Part shown: positions 15,999 through 25,831 of the stretch, piece after piece
Numbering within the stretch: the first letter of the stretch is position 1
How the letters are laid out: each line of letters starts with the position of its first letter
From: Ruminococcus sp.
GTDB lineage: Bacteria > Bacillota > Clostridia > Oscillospirales > Ruminococcaceae
DNA: 36,308 nt
Assembly: GCA_024697545.1 (NCBI GenBank)
Contig: JAILFN010000033.1
Span: 1-36,308, forward strand
Direction: 5' to 3'
The notes under the pieces: generated by a model
Told to the model about the DNA's origin: nothing
The model's database searches: none
The model's input: the letters and a program-made list of their open reading frames with translations, nothing else
Position numbers and translations under genes: made by a program

Positions 15999-17957
15999 GC
16001 TATTCAGAACAAATCATCAAAACGCCGCGGTGCATCACAACAAAAAAAGATCCAGTCACCGCGTGGAAGACAGAAACAGGAAAGAAAGGTATATAAGGTA
16101 TCGGAGGAAAAGAGCTCGGTACCGATGCTTTCGCAGCTTGTCGGCGGCAGCCCGAGAAGAGACAGATCTCTCTCTCCGCTTTCCGCGAAAGACAGGAACG
16201 GACAGAATCCCGACAGGCGCGGCAGAACGTATTCGGGTGATGCCCACAGAAATCAGCAGGGCAGGAGCAGAGCCGAATCCGCGAAAAAGGAACAGCGCAA
16301 GACTCCTGTTAAGATCATTCCTCTCGGCGGCCTCAATGAGATCGGCAAGAACTTTACCGTTATCGAATGCTCGAACGATATGTTCATCATCGACTGCGGT
16401 CTTGCTTTCCCCGACAGCGAAATGCTCGGTGTTGATATTGTTATACCCGATTTCACATATGTTGAGCAGAACAAAGAAAAGCTTCGCGGCATCGTGATAA
16501 CCCACGGTCACGAAGACCATATCGGCGCTTTGCCTTATTTTCTGAAAAAGATAAACGTCCCCGTTTACGGAACAAGGCTTACTCTCGGGCTTCTTGAGGG
16601 AAAGCTCAAGGAACACGGTCTGCTCGGCAGTGTAAAGCTTATCCCTGCCGAACCCAGAAAAACTATCAGACTTGGCTGCATGGCTGTCGAGCCTATCAGG
16701 GTCAATCATTCTATCCCCGATGCTGTGGGATTTGCTATCCATACTCCCGCGGGAGTGCTCGTGCATACAGGTGACTTCAAGGTAGACTACACCCCGATCG
16801 AGGGCTCGGTCATCGACCTTGCCAGATTTGCAGAGCTGGGAAGCAGGGGAGTTCTTGCACTTATGAGCGATTCTACTAACTCCGAACGTGCGGGCTATAC
16901 TATGAGTGAACGCAAGGTCGGCGAAAGCTTTGAAAAGCTCTTTGCTCAGGCTGAGGGAAAAAGGCTTATCATAGCGACATTTGCTTCCAATATACACCGT
17001 GTTCAGCAGATCGTTAACATCTGCGAGCGGACAGGCAGGAAGGTTGCGGTATCGGGCAGGAGCATGGTCAACGTTATCAGCAAGAGCGTCGAGCTCGGCT
17101 ATCTGAAGATCCCCGACGGACTGCTTGTTGATATCGAGATGGTCGGACGCTATCCTTCCGAGGAGATATGTATCGTCACTACGGGAAGTCAGGGCGAGGC
17201 GATGTCCGCACTCACAAGAATGGCTCGCGGCGAACACAGGAATGTAAGCATATCCCCAAATGATTTTATTATCATTTCCGCAAATCCTATCCCCGGCAAC
17301 GAGAAGTTCGTTACCAAGGTAGTAAACAGTCTGCTCGCTCAGGGCGCTAACGTCGTATACGAATCTATGTACGAGGTACACGTTTCGGGTCACGCCTGCC
17401 AGGAGGAACAGAAGCTTATACTTTCTCTTACAAAGCCCAAGTATTTCATTCCCGTTCACGGCGAATACAAGCATCTTATGAAGCACGCGAAGACCGCTAT
17501 GTCTGTCGGTATCCCGAAGGAGAATATCATTATCACCTCCATCGGCAATGTCATAGAGACAGACGGCTGTGATATGCGCATTACAGGTACCGTTCCCGCA
17601 GGCAATGTTCTTGTTGACGGTCTAGGCGTCGGAGATGTAGGTTCTATCGTTCTGCGTGACAGAAAGAAGCTTGCAGAGGACGGACTTATCATCTGCTTTG
17701 CGACCGTTGACAGACGCGCGGGCGAGATACTTTCGGGTCCCGATATCGTTTCGAGAGGCTTTGTATATGTTCGTGAGAGCGAGGAGCTTATGGATACTGC
17801 CCGCAGGCTCGCGACAGATGCACTTCAGGAGTGCCTTGACAGAGATATGCACGAATGGAATGCTATCAAGAATCATGTAAAGGATGTTCTGAGCGATTAC
17901 ATCTATCAGACAACTCAGCGCAGTCCGATGATTCTTCCCGTAATGATGGAGATATAA
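15996..17957 (+). CDS. rnj: Ribonuclease J with a basic N-terminal extension
   Basis: RNase J is the metallo-beta-lactamase/beta-CASP 5' exo- and endoribonuclease of Firmicutes. The 653-residue product has HGHEDHIG (residues 170-177), the HTGDFK motif, SDSTN, the beta-CASP motifs and the C-terminal HVSGHA and PVHGEY stretches. Compared with the usual ~555 residues it carries about 105 extra N-terminal residues that are Lys/Arg/Ser/Gln-rich and of low complexity, before KIIPLGGLNEIGKN; such extensions are known in some clostridial RNase J proteins and may bind RNA. The start at ATG 15996 follows an in-frame stop directly. It heads the rnj-gdpP-rplI-dnaB-tilS series. Confidence 0.95.
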   Translation: MAIQNKSSKRRGASQQKKIQSPRGRQKQERKVYKVSEEKSSVPMLSQLVGGSPRRDRSLSPLSAKDRNGQNPDRRGRTYSGDAHRNQQGRSRAESAKKEQRKTPVKIIPLGGLNEIGKNFTVIECSNDMFIIDCGLAFPDSEMLGVDIVIPDFTYVEQNKEKLRGIVITHGHEDHIGALPYFLKKINVPVYGTRLTLGLLEGKLKEHGLLGSVKLIPAEPRKTIRLGCMAVEPIRVNHSIPDAVGFAIHTPAGVLVHTGDFKVDYTPIEGSVIDLARFAELGSRGVLALMSDSTNSERAGYTMSERKVGESFEKLFAQAEGKRLIIATFASNIHRVQQIVNICERTGRKVAVSGRSMVNVISKSVELGYLKIPDGLLVDIEMVGRYPSEEICIVTTGSQGEAMSALTRMARGEHRNVSISPNDFIIISANPIPGNEKFVTKVVNSLLAQGANVVYESMYEVHVSGHACQEEQKLILSLTKPKYFIPVHGEYKHLMKHAKTAMSVGIPKENIIITSIGNVIETDGCDMRITGTVPAGNVLVDGLGVGDVGSIVLRDRKKLAEDGLIICFATVDRRAGEILSGPDIVSRGFVYVRESEELMDTARRLATDALQECLDRDMHEWNAIKNHVKDVLSDYIYQTTQRSPMILPVMMEI

Positions 17958-17999
17958 AGAACACCCGTCATTCGCTATAATGAGAAAGGACAATAAACT

Positions 18000-19964
18000 A
18001 TGAAGGAAACAAATGGCGTGCAGCTTGTGATAAGGATCACATCTCTTGCTGCCGCTGTGTGTGCTATCGTGGCTTCCGTACTGCTGAAACGATCTCAGCG
18101 CACTGAAGGCATCGGTACGCTTATGCTTATTTGTTCTGTGATCGTGCTTATACTGCTTGCGGTCGAGTATTTCTTCTTTGCAGGCAGCACAAGAAAATAT
18201 ATAGCAAAAAGCGCGGCGCAGCTGAATAAGACAGAAAAAGAATCGCTGCTCAATTTCCCTGCTCCCGCCGTTATAATAGATCAGGATAACTGTATCGTTT
18301 GGTACAACAAGCTTTTCGGCAAAACGGTGGTCAAGGGCATTGAGCCTTACGGCGTTCCTGTAAACGAGCTTTTCAATATGGACATGAACGCCATCTTCGG
18401 GCGTGAGGGCGACAGGATATGCAAGGACGGAAAGTTCTATAACGTTCGCGCTATCCATACCGACCACGGCGCAGATATGGCAATGCTTTACTTTGCCGAT
18501 ACCACCGAGCTTGTTGAGCTGGACTATGAGAACAGACAATCGCGCCTGTCTGTTATTATAATAATGATAGACTACTACGAGGAGCTTATCTCAAATATCA
18601 GAGAGAGCGAAAAGGCTCATCTGCTCGTAAGCATAGAACAGCTTATCGAAAACTTTATCGACGGAACAACGGGCATTTCACGCCGCGCGGGAAACGATCG
18701 TTTCTACGTTATCCTTGAAGAACGTCATTTGCAGCCTATAATAGAAAAGCGCTTTGAGATACTTGAAAAAGCGAGAAAGATCAGGGTGAACGACAGGGCG
18801 GGTATTACGCTTTCCATCGGTGTAGGTCACGATGCCGAAAACCTTGCCGAGAGCGAAAAATACGCGAAAAAGGCTCTTGATATGTGTCTCGGACGCGGCG
18901 GAGATCAGGCTGCCGTCCGTACCGCTGACGGCTATGAGTTTTATGGCGGTCAGTCAAAGGGTATGTCTAAGAACACCCGCGTTAAGTCAAGAATGGTAGC
19001 CAATGCTCTTATCGAGATCATCGGCAGCTATGACCGCGTCCTCGTGATGGGTCATCAGTGGGGAGACCTTGACAGCATCGGTTCGGCAGTCGGCATATGT
19101 GATGCCGTAAAACTGCTCGGGCGAGAGAGCTATGTGGTTGCTGACCGAAGCAAGAATCTAGCGCTGACGCTTATTGAGTATATCGAGCAAAACAGCATCA
19201 AGAATTACTTTTTAAGCCCGAAGGAAGCGCTTGCAAAGCTTGATGACAGCACGCTCCTTATCGTTACCGATACGCATAACCCCGCTATCGTTGAATCAAA
19301 GGAGCTGCTCGAACATTGTATGCACAGGGTCGTGATAGATCATCACAGGCTTATAATCAGCCCCATCGACGGCACAGAGCTGTTCTATCACGAGCCTTCG
19401 GCTTCATCTGCGTGTGAAATGGTGGCGGAGCTGCTTGAATACTTCCCCGATGTCTCTCTCCCTACGCCTGTAGCCGAAGGTCTGTTGTCGGGTATCATGC
19501 TCGATACCAAGAATTTCATAATGAATACAGGTGTCAGAACATTTGAGGCGGCGGCGTTCCTGAAGCGTCAGGGTGCTGATACCGTTTCGGTAAAGAGGCT
19601 GTTCTCAAATTCACTAGATACATACCGCGGAAAGGCGGCTATAATAGAGTCTGCCGAGATCTACCGCAAATGCGCCATCGCTATCGCGGAGCAGTCATTT
19701 GACAACATCAGGGTGGCGTCTTCAAAGGCAGCCGATGAGATGCTTGAGATCACGGGAGTAAACGCTTCTTTCGTCATTTACCGGATGGAAGATCAGGTAT
19801 TCATCTCGGCAAGAAGCCTCGGGAGCTATAATGTACAGCTGATAATGGAAACTCTCGGCGGCGGAGGTCATCATACAATGGCAGCCTGCCAGCTGAACTG
19901 CACACTAAATGACGCACGAAGACAGCTTGGCAACGCCATCGACGAATACATCAGAAATAATTAA
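18000..19964 (+). CDS. gdpP: Cyclic-di-AMP phosphodiesterase GdpP
   Basis: GdpP hydrolyses c-di-AMP to pApA and so tunes potassium/osmotic and wall homeostasis. The 654-residue product has two N-terminal membrane helices (about 8-25 and 38-58), a PAS domain (about 75-170), a degenerate GGDEF domain (about 175-310), and a DHH/DHHA1 phosphodiesterase. The latter shows HQWGDLDSIG (about 350-359), DTHNP, VIDHHR (the DHH signature, near 447) and GGGGHH (near 620). GAAAGGA lies 10 nt before the ATG. It precedes rplI and dnaB, as in most Firmicutes. Confidence 0.95.
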   Translation: MKETNGVQLVIRITSLAAAVCAIVASVLLKRSQRTEGIGTLMLICSVIVLILLAVEYFFFAGSTRKYIAKSAAQLNKTEKESLLNFPAPAVIIDQDNCIVWYNKLFGKTVVKGIEPYGVPVNELFNMDMNAIFGREGDRICKDGKFYNVRAIHTDHGADMAMLYFADTTELVELDYENRQSRLSVIIIMIDYYEELISNIRESEKAHLLVSIEQLIENFIDGTTGISRRAGNDRFYVILEERHLQPIIEKRFEILEKARKIRVNDRAGITLSIGVGHDAENLAESEKYAKKALDMCLGRGGDQAAVRTADGYEFYGGQSKGMSKNTRVKSRMVANALIEIIGSYDRVLVMGHQWGDLDSIGSAVGICDAVKLLGRESYVVADRSKNLALTLIEYIEQNSIKNYFLSPKEALAKLDDSTLLIVTDTHNPAIVESKELLEHCMHRVVIDHHRLIISPIDGTELFYHEPSASSACEMVAELLEYFPDVSLPTPVAEGLLSGIMLDTKNFIMNTGVRTFEAAAFLKRQGADTVSVKRLFSNSLDTYRGKAAIIESAEIYRKCAIAIAEQSFDNIRVASSKAADEMLEITGVNASFVIYRMEDQVFISARSLGSYNVQLIMETLGGGGHHTMAACQLNCTLNDARRQLGNAIDEYIRNN

Positions 19965-19982
19965 AGAAATGAGGAATATAAC

Positions 19983-20429
19983 ATGAAGGTAATACTTATC
20001 AAAGACGTAAAGGGTTCGGGAAAAGCAGGCGATACCATAAACGCAGCTGACGGTTATGCAAGAAACTACCTGCTGAAGAACGGTCTTGCCGTTGAAGCAA
20101 ATAACAAGAACCTCAACGAGCTTGCAGGCAAGAAGGCTTCCGCGCAGCACAAGCTCGATGTTGAGAAGGCTGATAATGAGAAGATCGCCGCTGTACTTGA
20201 GGGTAAGGAAGTTGTCATCAAGGCGAAGGCTGGTCAGGGCGGAAAGCTCTTCGGCGCTGTAAAGACCTCAGATGTTGCCGACGCTGTTTCCGAGCAGTAC
20301 GGTCAGACTATCGACAAGAAGAAGATAACCTTGAACAGCGAGATCAAGAGCTTTGGTGATTTCTCCGCGGTTATCAAAATGACACAGGGAGTTTCCTGCA
20401 CGATAAGCGTTAAGGTGGTCGAGGGCTGA
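19983..20429 (+). CDS. rplI: 50S ribosomal protein L9
   Basis: L9 binds 23S rRNA near the L1 stalk. At 148 residues it has normal length, with the N-terminal domain [17 protein letters not shown] and the [13 protein letters not shown] signature, the long connecting helix and the C-terminal domain ([15 protein letters not shown]). The stop codon overlaps the dnaB start (TGATG), implying translational coupling. Confidence 0.97.
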   Translation: MKVILIKDVKGSGKAGDTINAADGYARNYLLKNGLAVEANNKNLNELAGKKASAQHKLDVEKADNEKIAAVLEGKEVVIKAKAGQGGKLFGAVKTSDVADAVSEQYGQTIDKKKITLNSEIKSFGDFSAVIKMTQGVSCTISVKVVEG

Positions 20430-21787
20430 TGGCTTCAAATTTCCCTCAGGAACTCGGCAGCTTGAAGAGCACCAAGTCTATCTACGCTCCCGATGCCGAA
20501 CAGGCAGTTCTCGGCGGTATTCTCTTAGACCCGTCCAAGCTGTCCGAGGTCCTGGAAATACTCAAGCCTGAAAGCTTCTATCTTCCTGCTCATCAGGGGC
20601 TGTTTACGATAATCAATCAGCTTTTCTCGGTCGAGAGGGATATAGATCTCGTCATGCTCATAGATGAATCCGTCATGCGGAAGGTGTTCACAACTCCCGA
20701 AATGGCGAGGAATTATCTTAAAGGGCTCATGGAATCCGTGCCTTCAACTGCGAACATCGTCAAGCAGTGCAGGATAGTTCATGATAAATACCAGATGAGA
20801 CAGCTTGTGCAGATCGCAGGGGATATCATAAACAAAGCGGAAGAGGGTGTTGAAGACCCCAACGCTTTGCTCGATCTCGCAGAGCAGAATATTTATGATA
20901 TAAGAAGCGGCGAGATAAAGGGTCTGACACAGATCACGGAACCGCTTATACAGGCGTTTGCACATCTTCAGGAGATCACGGGCGAGGACAAGGATCTGCA
21001 CAAGACGGCGCGCTCGGGATTTGCTCAGCTTGATGCCGTTACCAACGGTCTTAATAATACCGACCTTATAATCCTTGCAGCGCGTCCCGCTATGGGTAAG
21101 TCTGCATTTGCGCTCAATATTGCGGTAAATATGTGCAAGAGTTCAAGAAAAGACGTTGCGATATTCTCTCTCGAGATGGGTAAAGAGCAGCTTGTTACCC
21201 GTATGCTTTCTTCCGAAGCGCTCGTAAACAACAATGCTCTTCGTTCGGGAAAGATCGAGGATAAGGACTGGGATCATCTTGTGCGTGCGGTAGATCAGCT
21301 TTCGAGCCTGCCGATATACCTTGATGACGGTGCAGGTATCACGGTTCCGCAGATGAAAGCAAAGCTTCGCAGACTCAACAATCTCGGACTTGTTGTCATC
21401 GACTATCTCCAGCTGATGGAGTCACCAAACAAGCATACCAGCCGTGTAAACGAAGTTTCCGAGATCACACGACAGCTGAAGATCATGGCGAAGGAACTGA
21501 ATGTTCCCGTTATAGCGCTCTCTCAGCTTTCAAGAAGTTCCGAAAAGCGTGACGACAAGCGTCCTATGCTTTCAGACCTGCGTGAATCGGGCTCGATCGA
21601 GCAGGACGCAGATATAATCCTGTTCCTTTACAGAGATGCTTATTATGAAAAGGATTCTGCCGATAAGACGGTCGCCGAGTGCATCATTGCGAAGAACCGT
21701 CACGGTCAGACCGATACGATCAATCTTTCATTCTGCGGTGAATACACACTTTTCCGCGGCATAGATATGAGAAGAGAAGAAAACTGA
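20429..21787 (+). CDS. dnaB: Replicative DNA helicase
   Basis: DnaB is the hexameric helicase at the replication fork. The 452-residue product has the N-terminal primase-interacting domain (YAPDAEQAVLGGILLDP, about 19-35, to about 120), a linker helix, and the RecA-like domain with Walker A ARPAMGKSAF (about 217-226), Walker B LVVIDYLQLM (about 328-337) and LRESGSIEQDAD near the end. The 1-nt overlap with rplI fixes the ATG at 20429. No intein is seen. Confidence 0.97.
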   Translation: MASNFPQELGSLKSTKSIYAPDAEQAVLGGILLDPSKLSEVLEILKPESFYLPAHQGLFTIINQLFSVERDIDLVMLIDESVMRKVFTTPEMARNYLKGLMESVPSTANIVKQCRIVHDKYQMRQLVQIAGDIINKAEEGVEDPNALLDLAEQNIYDIRSGEIKGLTQITEPLIQAFAHLQEITGEDKDLHKTARSGFAQLDAVTNGLNNTDLIILAARPAMGKSAFALNIAVNMCKSSRKDVAIFSLEMGKEQLVTRMLSSEALVNNNALRSGKIEDKDWDHLVRAVDQLSSLPIYLDDGAGITVPQMKAKLRRLNNLGLVVIDYLQLMESPNKHTSRVNEVSEITRQLKIMAKELNVPVIALSQLSRSSEKRDDKRPMLSDLRESGSIEQDADIILFLYRDAYYEKDSADKTVAECIIAKNRHGQTDTINLSFCGEYTLFRGIDMRREEN

Positions 21788-21788
21788 C

Positions 21789-23123
21789 ATGATCGAAAAA
21801 GTTATTGCTGCGATAAACAGCTATAAAATGATACAGCCTGAGGAGAGTTTACTGTGCTGCCTTTCGGGCGGCGCTGACAGCGTGGCTCTCCTTCTTTGTT
21901 TGCATGAGCTCAGATACAGCTTGAAGGCTTGTCACATCAACCATAATCTGCGCGGCGAAGAATCCGACCGCGATGAGCAGTTCTGCCGCGACCTCTGCGG
22001 AAGACTGGGTGTGGAGCTTGAGGTACACAGCATTGATGTCCTGACCTTTGCTGCCGAACACAAGCTGGGTACCGAACAGGCGGCGAGGATCATGCGGTAT
22101 GAGATATTCGAGAAGACCGCCTGTGATAAGATATGCACGGCGCACACCCTTTCCGATTCTTTGGAGACCATGCTGTTCAATCTCGCACGCGGCACGGGTC
22201 TGAAAGGCTTAGCTTCTATCCCCGCTGTCCGCGGGAGGATAGTTCGCCCGCTGATCGAATGCAGCAGGGAAGACGTTGAGCAGTTCCTTCGCGGACGCGG
22301 TCAGTCATGGGTGACAGATTCCACAAATCTTACCGACGATTACAACAGGAACAAGATACGGCACAACGTGATACCCGCGCTTTCAAGGATAAATCCTTCG
22401 CTTGAAAAGACTATACGCGGAACGCTTTGCAATCTCAGGGAGGATTCGGCGTTTATCGAGACTGAAGCGGATAGGCTTTATACTTCCGCGCGCAAAGCCA
22501 AAGGGCTTGACTGTGAGACCCTTCTGAATGCTCCCGATCCTCTTTCGGGCAGGGCGATAAAAAGGCTCTGCGGGGAAGCCGGTCACAATTGTTCGCGGGA
22601 TACCGTGAATAATATCCGCAGGCTTTGCGCCGACGGCGGCAAGCTTACCCTTGGATACGGTCGCTACGCCGTTGTGAGGAACGGTCTGCTTTACATCGAA
22701 ACGCAGGTCGAAGATGAACCGTATACCGAGATCGGGGTGAACGGTCAGGGCGTGTATGAGCTTTTTGACAAAACGGTATACATCAAAATACAGAGTTATC
22801 CACAAAATGACGCAAACATTCATAAATCTTTAACATATTTCATGTTGGATTATGATAAAATAAAAGGTGACATTGTGATAAGAAACCGCCGCGCGGGAGA
22901 CAGGATAAAGCTTGCCGGAAGGCAGTATACATCCGATCTTCGCAAGCTTATGCAGTCAAAGCTTGAACGCAGCGAACGCTCGCGCAGCCTGATCCTCTCC
23001 GACAGTGAAGGCATTATAGCGGCGGAAAACTTCGGCGTTGCCGAACGGGTGAAGATAACGGGACAGACAAAAACCGTTTTATTCTGTAAAATATCATTTG
23101 ACTGTCACAATGATGGTATATAA
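21789..23123 (+). CDS. tilS: tRNA(Ile)-lysidine synthetase
   Basis: TilS converts C34 of the CAU-anticodon tRNA-Ile to lysidine so that it reads AUA, and it is essential in most bacteria. The 444-residue product has the PP-loop SGGADS (residues 26-31), the HINHNLRGEESDRDEQF and TAHTLSDSLET stretches of the N-terminal ATPase domain, and the C-terminal TilS domains ending with IRNRRAGDRIK and a Lys/Arg-rich repeat. It begins 1 nt after the dnaB stop, so translation is coupled. Its 3' end overlaps the possible ftsH promoter. Confidence 0.95.
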   Translation: MIEKVIAAINSYKMIQPEESLLCCLSGGADSVALLLCLHELRYSLKACHINHNLRGEESDRDEQFCRDLCGRLGVELEVHSIDVLTFAAEHKLGTEQAARIMRYEIFEKTACDKICTAHTLSDSLETMLFNLARGTGLKGLASIPAVRGRIVRPLIECSREDVEQFLRGRGQSWVTDSTNLTDDYNRNKIRHNVIPALSRINPSLEKTIRGTLCNLREDSAFIETEADRLYTSARKAKGLDCETLLNAPDPLSGRAIKRLCGEAGHNCSRDTVNNIRRLCADGGKLTLGYGRYAVVRNGLLYIETQVEDEPYTEIGVNGQGVYELFDKTVYIKIQSYPQNDANIHKSLTYFMLDYDKIKGDIVIRNRRAGDRIKLAGRQYTSDLRKLMQSKLERSERSRSLILSDSEGIIAAENFGVAERVKITGQTKTVLFCKISFDCHNDGI

Positions 23124-23124
23124 T
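23098..23124 (+). promoter_or_regulatory. Possible ftsH promoter
   Basis: TTGACT (23098-23103) and TATAAT (23119-23124) are good boxes, but the spacer is only 15 nt, so strength is doubtful. It sits on the end of tilS, 66 nt before the ftsH start. Confidence 0.4.
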
Positions 23125-23190
23125 CAAAGATTATAGTATATTATATATACGATACCGCACTTTTGAAATAGAAAGGTAGTGTTAGTTTAA

Positions 23191-25140
23191 TTGAAAAACA
23201 ACTCAAAATCGTTTCTGATATATCTTTTGGTCGCGAGTATACTTATCGGTGGAATGATATATGCACTTTCTTCGCTTAGCAAGACCAAGGATAAGACAGA
23301 GTATTCAAAGATCATGAGATACTTTGATGATCTGAAAGTTTCAGAATTTACCTTTAATCTCAACAACGGTGAGCTTACCTATAAGCTTCAGGGGGAAGAC
23401 GACGACAAGGAACAGGTCTATTCGGTACCGAATGTAAACCTGTTTGTGAACGAAGTGCTGGGCTCTGAGGACGGCGAGAATTACCGTAAGCGGTATGATG
23501 CCGCAAACCCCGACGCACCGCTCAAATACGATCTTGTGCCGATATCCGACAACACTTTCTGGCTGAATCTCATCCCGACGCTCCTTATGCTGGGCGTTAT
23601 GATATTCTTCTTTGTCTGGATGATGAGAAATGCAGGCACGGGCAAGATGACGGGCTTCGGAAAATCCAATGCTCACAAGGCTCCCGATTCTCAGAAGGCT
23701 ACCTTTGCCGACGTCGCGGGCGCTGATGAAGAGAAGGAAGAGCTTCAGGAGATCGTTGATTTCCTGAAGGATAACAACAAATATAACGAACTCGGTGCGC
23801 GTATCCCCAAGGGCGTACTGCTTATGGGACCTCCCGGAACAGGTAAGACGCTTCTTGCAAGAGCCGTTGCGGGCGAAGCGGGAGTGGACTTCTATTCCAT
23901 ATCGGGTTCGGATTTCGTTGAGATGTTCGTAGGTGTGGGTGCTTCGCGCGTGCGCGATCTGTTCGATCAGGCGAAGAAGAATGCTCCCGCTATAATATTT
24001 ATCGACGAGATAGATGCTGTAGGACGTCAGAGAGGCGCAGGTCTCGGCGGCGGTCACGATGAGCGCGAGCAGACGCTCAATCAGCTGCTTGTTGAGATGG
24101 ACGGCTTTGAAGCAAACGAATCGGTGATTGTTATGGCGGCTACTAACCGCAGCGACGTACTCGATCCTGCACTGCTTCGTCCCGGTCGTTTTGACAGACA
24201 GATACTTGTCGGCTATCCCGATATCAAGGGCAGAGAAGAGATACTCAAAGTCCACACACGAAACAAGCCGCTCGCTCCCGATGTTTCCCTCAAGGAGACC
24301 GCTCAGAGTACCGTTGGCTTTACAGGTGCCGAGCTTGAGAATCTTGTTAATGAAGCTGCACTGCTCGCAGCAAGGGCGAATCGAAAGGCTATCACCAGAC
24401 CTGATATGGAAGAGGCTGCTATCAAGGTAGTCGCAGGCCCCGAAAAGAAGTCTAAGGTCGTTACCGACCAGGAGAAGAAGCTTACAGCTTACCACGAGGG
24501 CGGTCACGCTATATGCCATTACTACTGCAAAACGCAGGATAAGGTACACCACGTTACCATTATCCCGCGCGGTCAGGCAGGCGGCTTTACCATGAGCCTT
24601 CCCGAAAAGGACAAGGCTTATGTATCCAAGAATGAGATGTATGAGAGCATTATCGTTCTGCTGGGAGGACGTGTTGCCGAAAAGATCATCCTTGACGATA
24701 TCTCGACAGGTGCTTCAAATGACCTTGAGCGTGCTACCGCTACTGCAAGGAATATGGTCACCCGCTACGGCTTCAGTGACAATCTCGGTCCTGTTGTTTA
24801 CGGCAGGGGTGAGCATGAGGTATTCCTCGGACGCGATTACAGCAGCACTCCCAGCTATTCCGAGAATGTAGCCGCGGAGATCGATGCCGAGATACGCAGT
24901 ATCGTCGAAAAGGCGTTTGAGGACTGCGAACAGCTCCTCAGAGCGCATATCGACAAGCTGCATCTTATTGCTCAGTATCTTATCAAAAATGAGAAGATCG
25001 ACGGACCCGAGTTCGAAAAGCTCATGAAGGGCGAACTTAATGAGTTCGATTTCATGCCTTCCGAGCTGTTAGGCACGGGAGAAACAGATGTAAGCTCTGA
25101 CGAGGATCTGACATCTATTGACAGTGATATTACCGATTGA
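23191..25140 (+). CDS. ftsH: ATP-dependent zinc metalloprotease FtsH
   Basis: FtsH is the membrane AAA+ protease that degrades misassembled membrane proteins and short-lived regulators. The 649-residue product has two membrane helices (about 8-28 and 127-147), the small extracytoplasmic domain between them, Walker A GPPGTGKT (about 213-220), Walker [10 protein letters not shown], the second region of homology [18 protein letters not shown], and the zinc motif HEGGH (about 434-438). Translation must start at TTG 23191 or later because an in-frame TAA directly precedes it; GAAAGG is 14 nt upstream, a long spacing. The acidic C-terminal tail is typical. Confidence 0.96.
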   Translation: MKNNSKSFLIYLLVASILIGGMIYALSSLSKTKDKTEYSKIMRYFDDLKVSEFTFNLNNGELTYKLQGEDDDKEQVYSVPNVNLFVNEVLGSEDGENYRKRYDAANPDAPLKYDLVPISDNTFWLNLIPTLLMLGVMIFFFVWMMRNAGTGKMTGFGKSNAHKAPDSQKATFADVAGADEEKEELQEIVDFLKDNNKYNELGARIPKGVLLMGPPGTGKTLLARAVAGEAGVDFYSISGSDFVEMFVGVGASRVRDLFDQAKKNAPAIIFIDEIDAVGRQRGAGLGGGHDEREQTLNQLLVEMDGFEANESVIVMAATNRSDVLDPALLRPGRFDRQILVGYPDIKGREEILKVHTRNKPLAPDVSLKETAQSTVGFTGAELENLVNEAALLAARANRKAITRPDMEEAAIKVVAGPEKKSKVVTDQEKKLTAYHEGGHAICHYYCKTQDKVHHVTIIPRGQAGGFTMSLPEKDKAYVSKNEMYESIIVLLGGRVAEKIILDDISTGASNDLERATATARNMVTRYGFSDNLGPVVYGRGEHEVFLGRDYSSTPSYSENVAAEIDAEIRSIVEKAFEDCEQLLRAHIDKLHLIAQYLIKNEKIDGPEFEKLMKGELNEFDFMPSELLGTGETDVSSDEDLTSIDSDITD

Positions 25141-25146
25141 TCTGAT

Positions 25147-25188
25147 TTCACCGCTGTTTGCACAAAAACGGCGGTGAATTTTGTTTAT
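25147..25188 (+). terminator. Terminator after ftsH
   Basis: A 13-bp stem (25147-25159 with 25166-25178, one wobble) is followed by a T-rich tail. In the remaining 120 nt before the sigma gene I see a GCCAAA/TTTGGC inverted repeat (about 25192-25210) but no convincing promoter. Confidence 0.85.
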
Positions 25189-25297
25189 ATCGCCAAATAT
25201 TCGTTTTGGCATTCTCTTTCTGTCACAAAACAGGCTCTTTAAATGATTTACTACAGAATATGATCATATTACTTTTGTTCCAAAGGAGGTGCAGATC

Positions 25298-25831
25298 TTG
25301 ACAAGAAGAAGCAAAGATAATGCAGCGCGTACCGAGAGGGCAGTCATGCGTTACAAAGACACGGTCTACGGCATAGCCATGACACAGCTCGGCTCAAGAT
25401 CAAATGCCGACGATGCCTTTCAGGATGTGTTCATGACACACCTTACAAAAGCTCCTGTCTTTACTTCGGACGAACACGAAAAGGCGTGGCTTATCCGCAC
25501 TACGATCAACATATGCCGACGCTATAATGTAATGCCTCGATTTATCACAGTCGAAGATTTTTCGGATATTGCGGATCGTCCGAGCTTTGATACGGAATAT
25601 CAAAGGGAGGTCTTTGATGAAGTCAGGGCGCTTCCCGAAAAGTACAGAATGGCAATATACCTGCATTATTTTGAAGGTATGTCAACAGCTGCGTGCGCTG
25701 AGGTGCTAAAGATAAGCGAAGCAGCACTTCGCAAACGGCTCTCAAGAGGTCGGGAGCTGCTTCACAAAAGATTGGAGTGTGACAGAAATGAAACAGGTCT
25801 TCAAGGAAATAAAAGAACAGCTATCCCCTGA
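25298..25831 (+). CDS. ECF-type RNA polymerase sigma factor
   Basis: Extracytoplasmic-function sigma factors direct RNA polymerase to a small stress or envelope regulon. The 177-residue product has sigma region 2 (RYKDTVYGIAMTQL through NADDAFQDVF, about 17-47) and region 4 (ALPEKYRMAIYLHYFEGMS to ALRKRLSRGRELL, about 110-157). I chose TTG 25298, 8 nt after AAGGAGG, rather than GTG 25289, which lies within the ribosome binding site. Its last 44 nt overlap the next gene in another frame, so the two are translationally coupled, as is usual for a sigma factor and its regulator. Confidence 0.88.
   Translation: MTRRSKDNAARTERAVMRYKDTVYGIAMTQLGSRSNADDAFQDVFMTHLTKAPVFTSDEHEKAWLIRTTINICRRYNVMPRFITVEDFSDIADRPSFDTEYQREVFDEVRALPEKYRMAIYLHYFEGMSTAACAEVLKISEAALRKRLSRGRELLHKRLECDRNETGLQGNKRTAIP

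Noticed and set aside
16056-17486. 476-residue minus-strand open frame opposite rnj
   Set aside because: Antisense shadow of RNase J with no start signal or recognisable domain.
23341-24552. 403-residue minus-strand open frame opposite ftsH
   Set aside because: Antisense shadow of FtsH; no ribosome binding site or domain.
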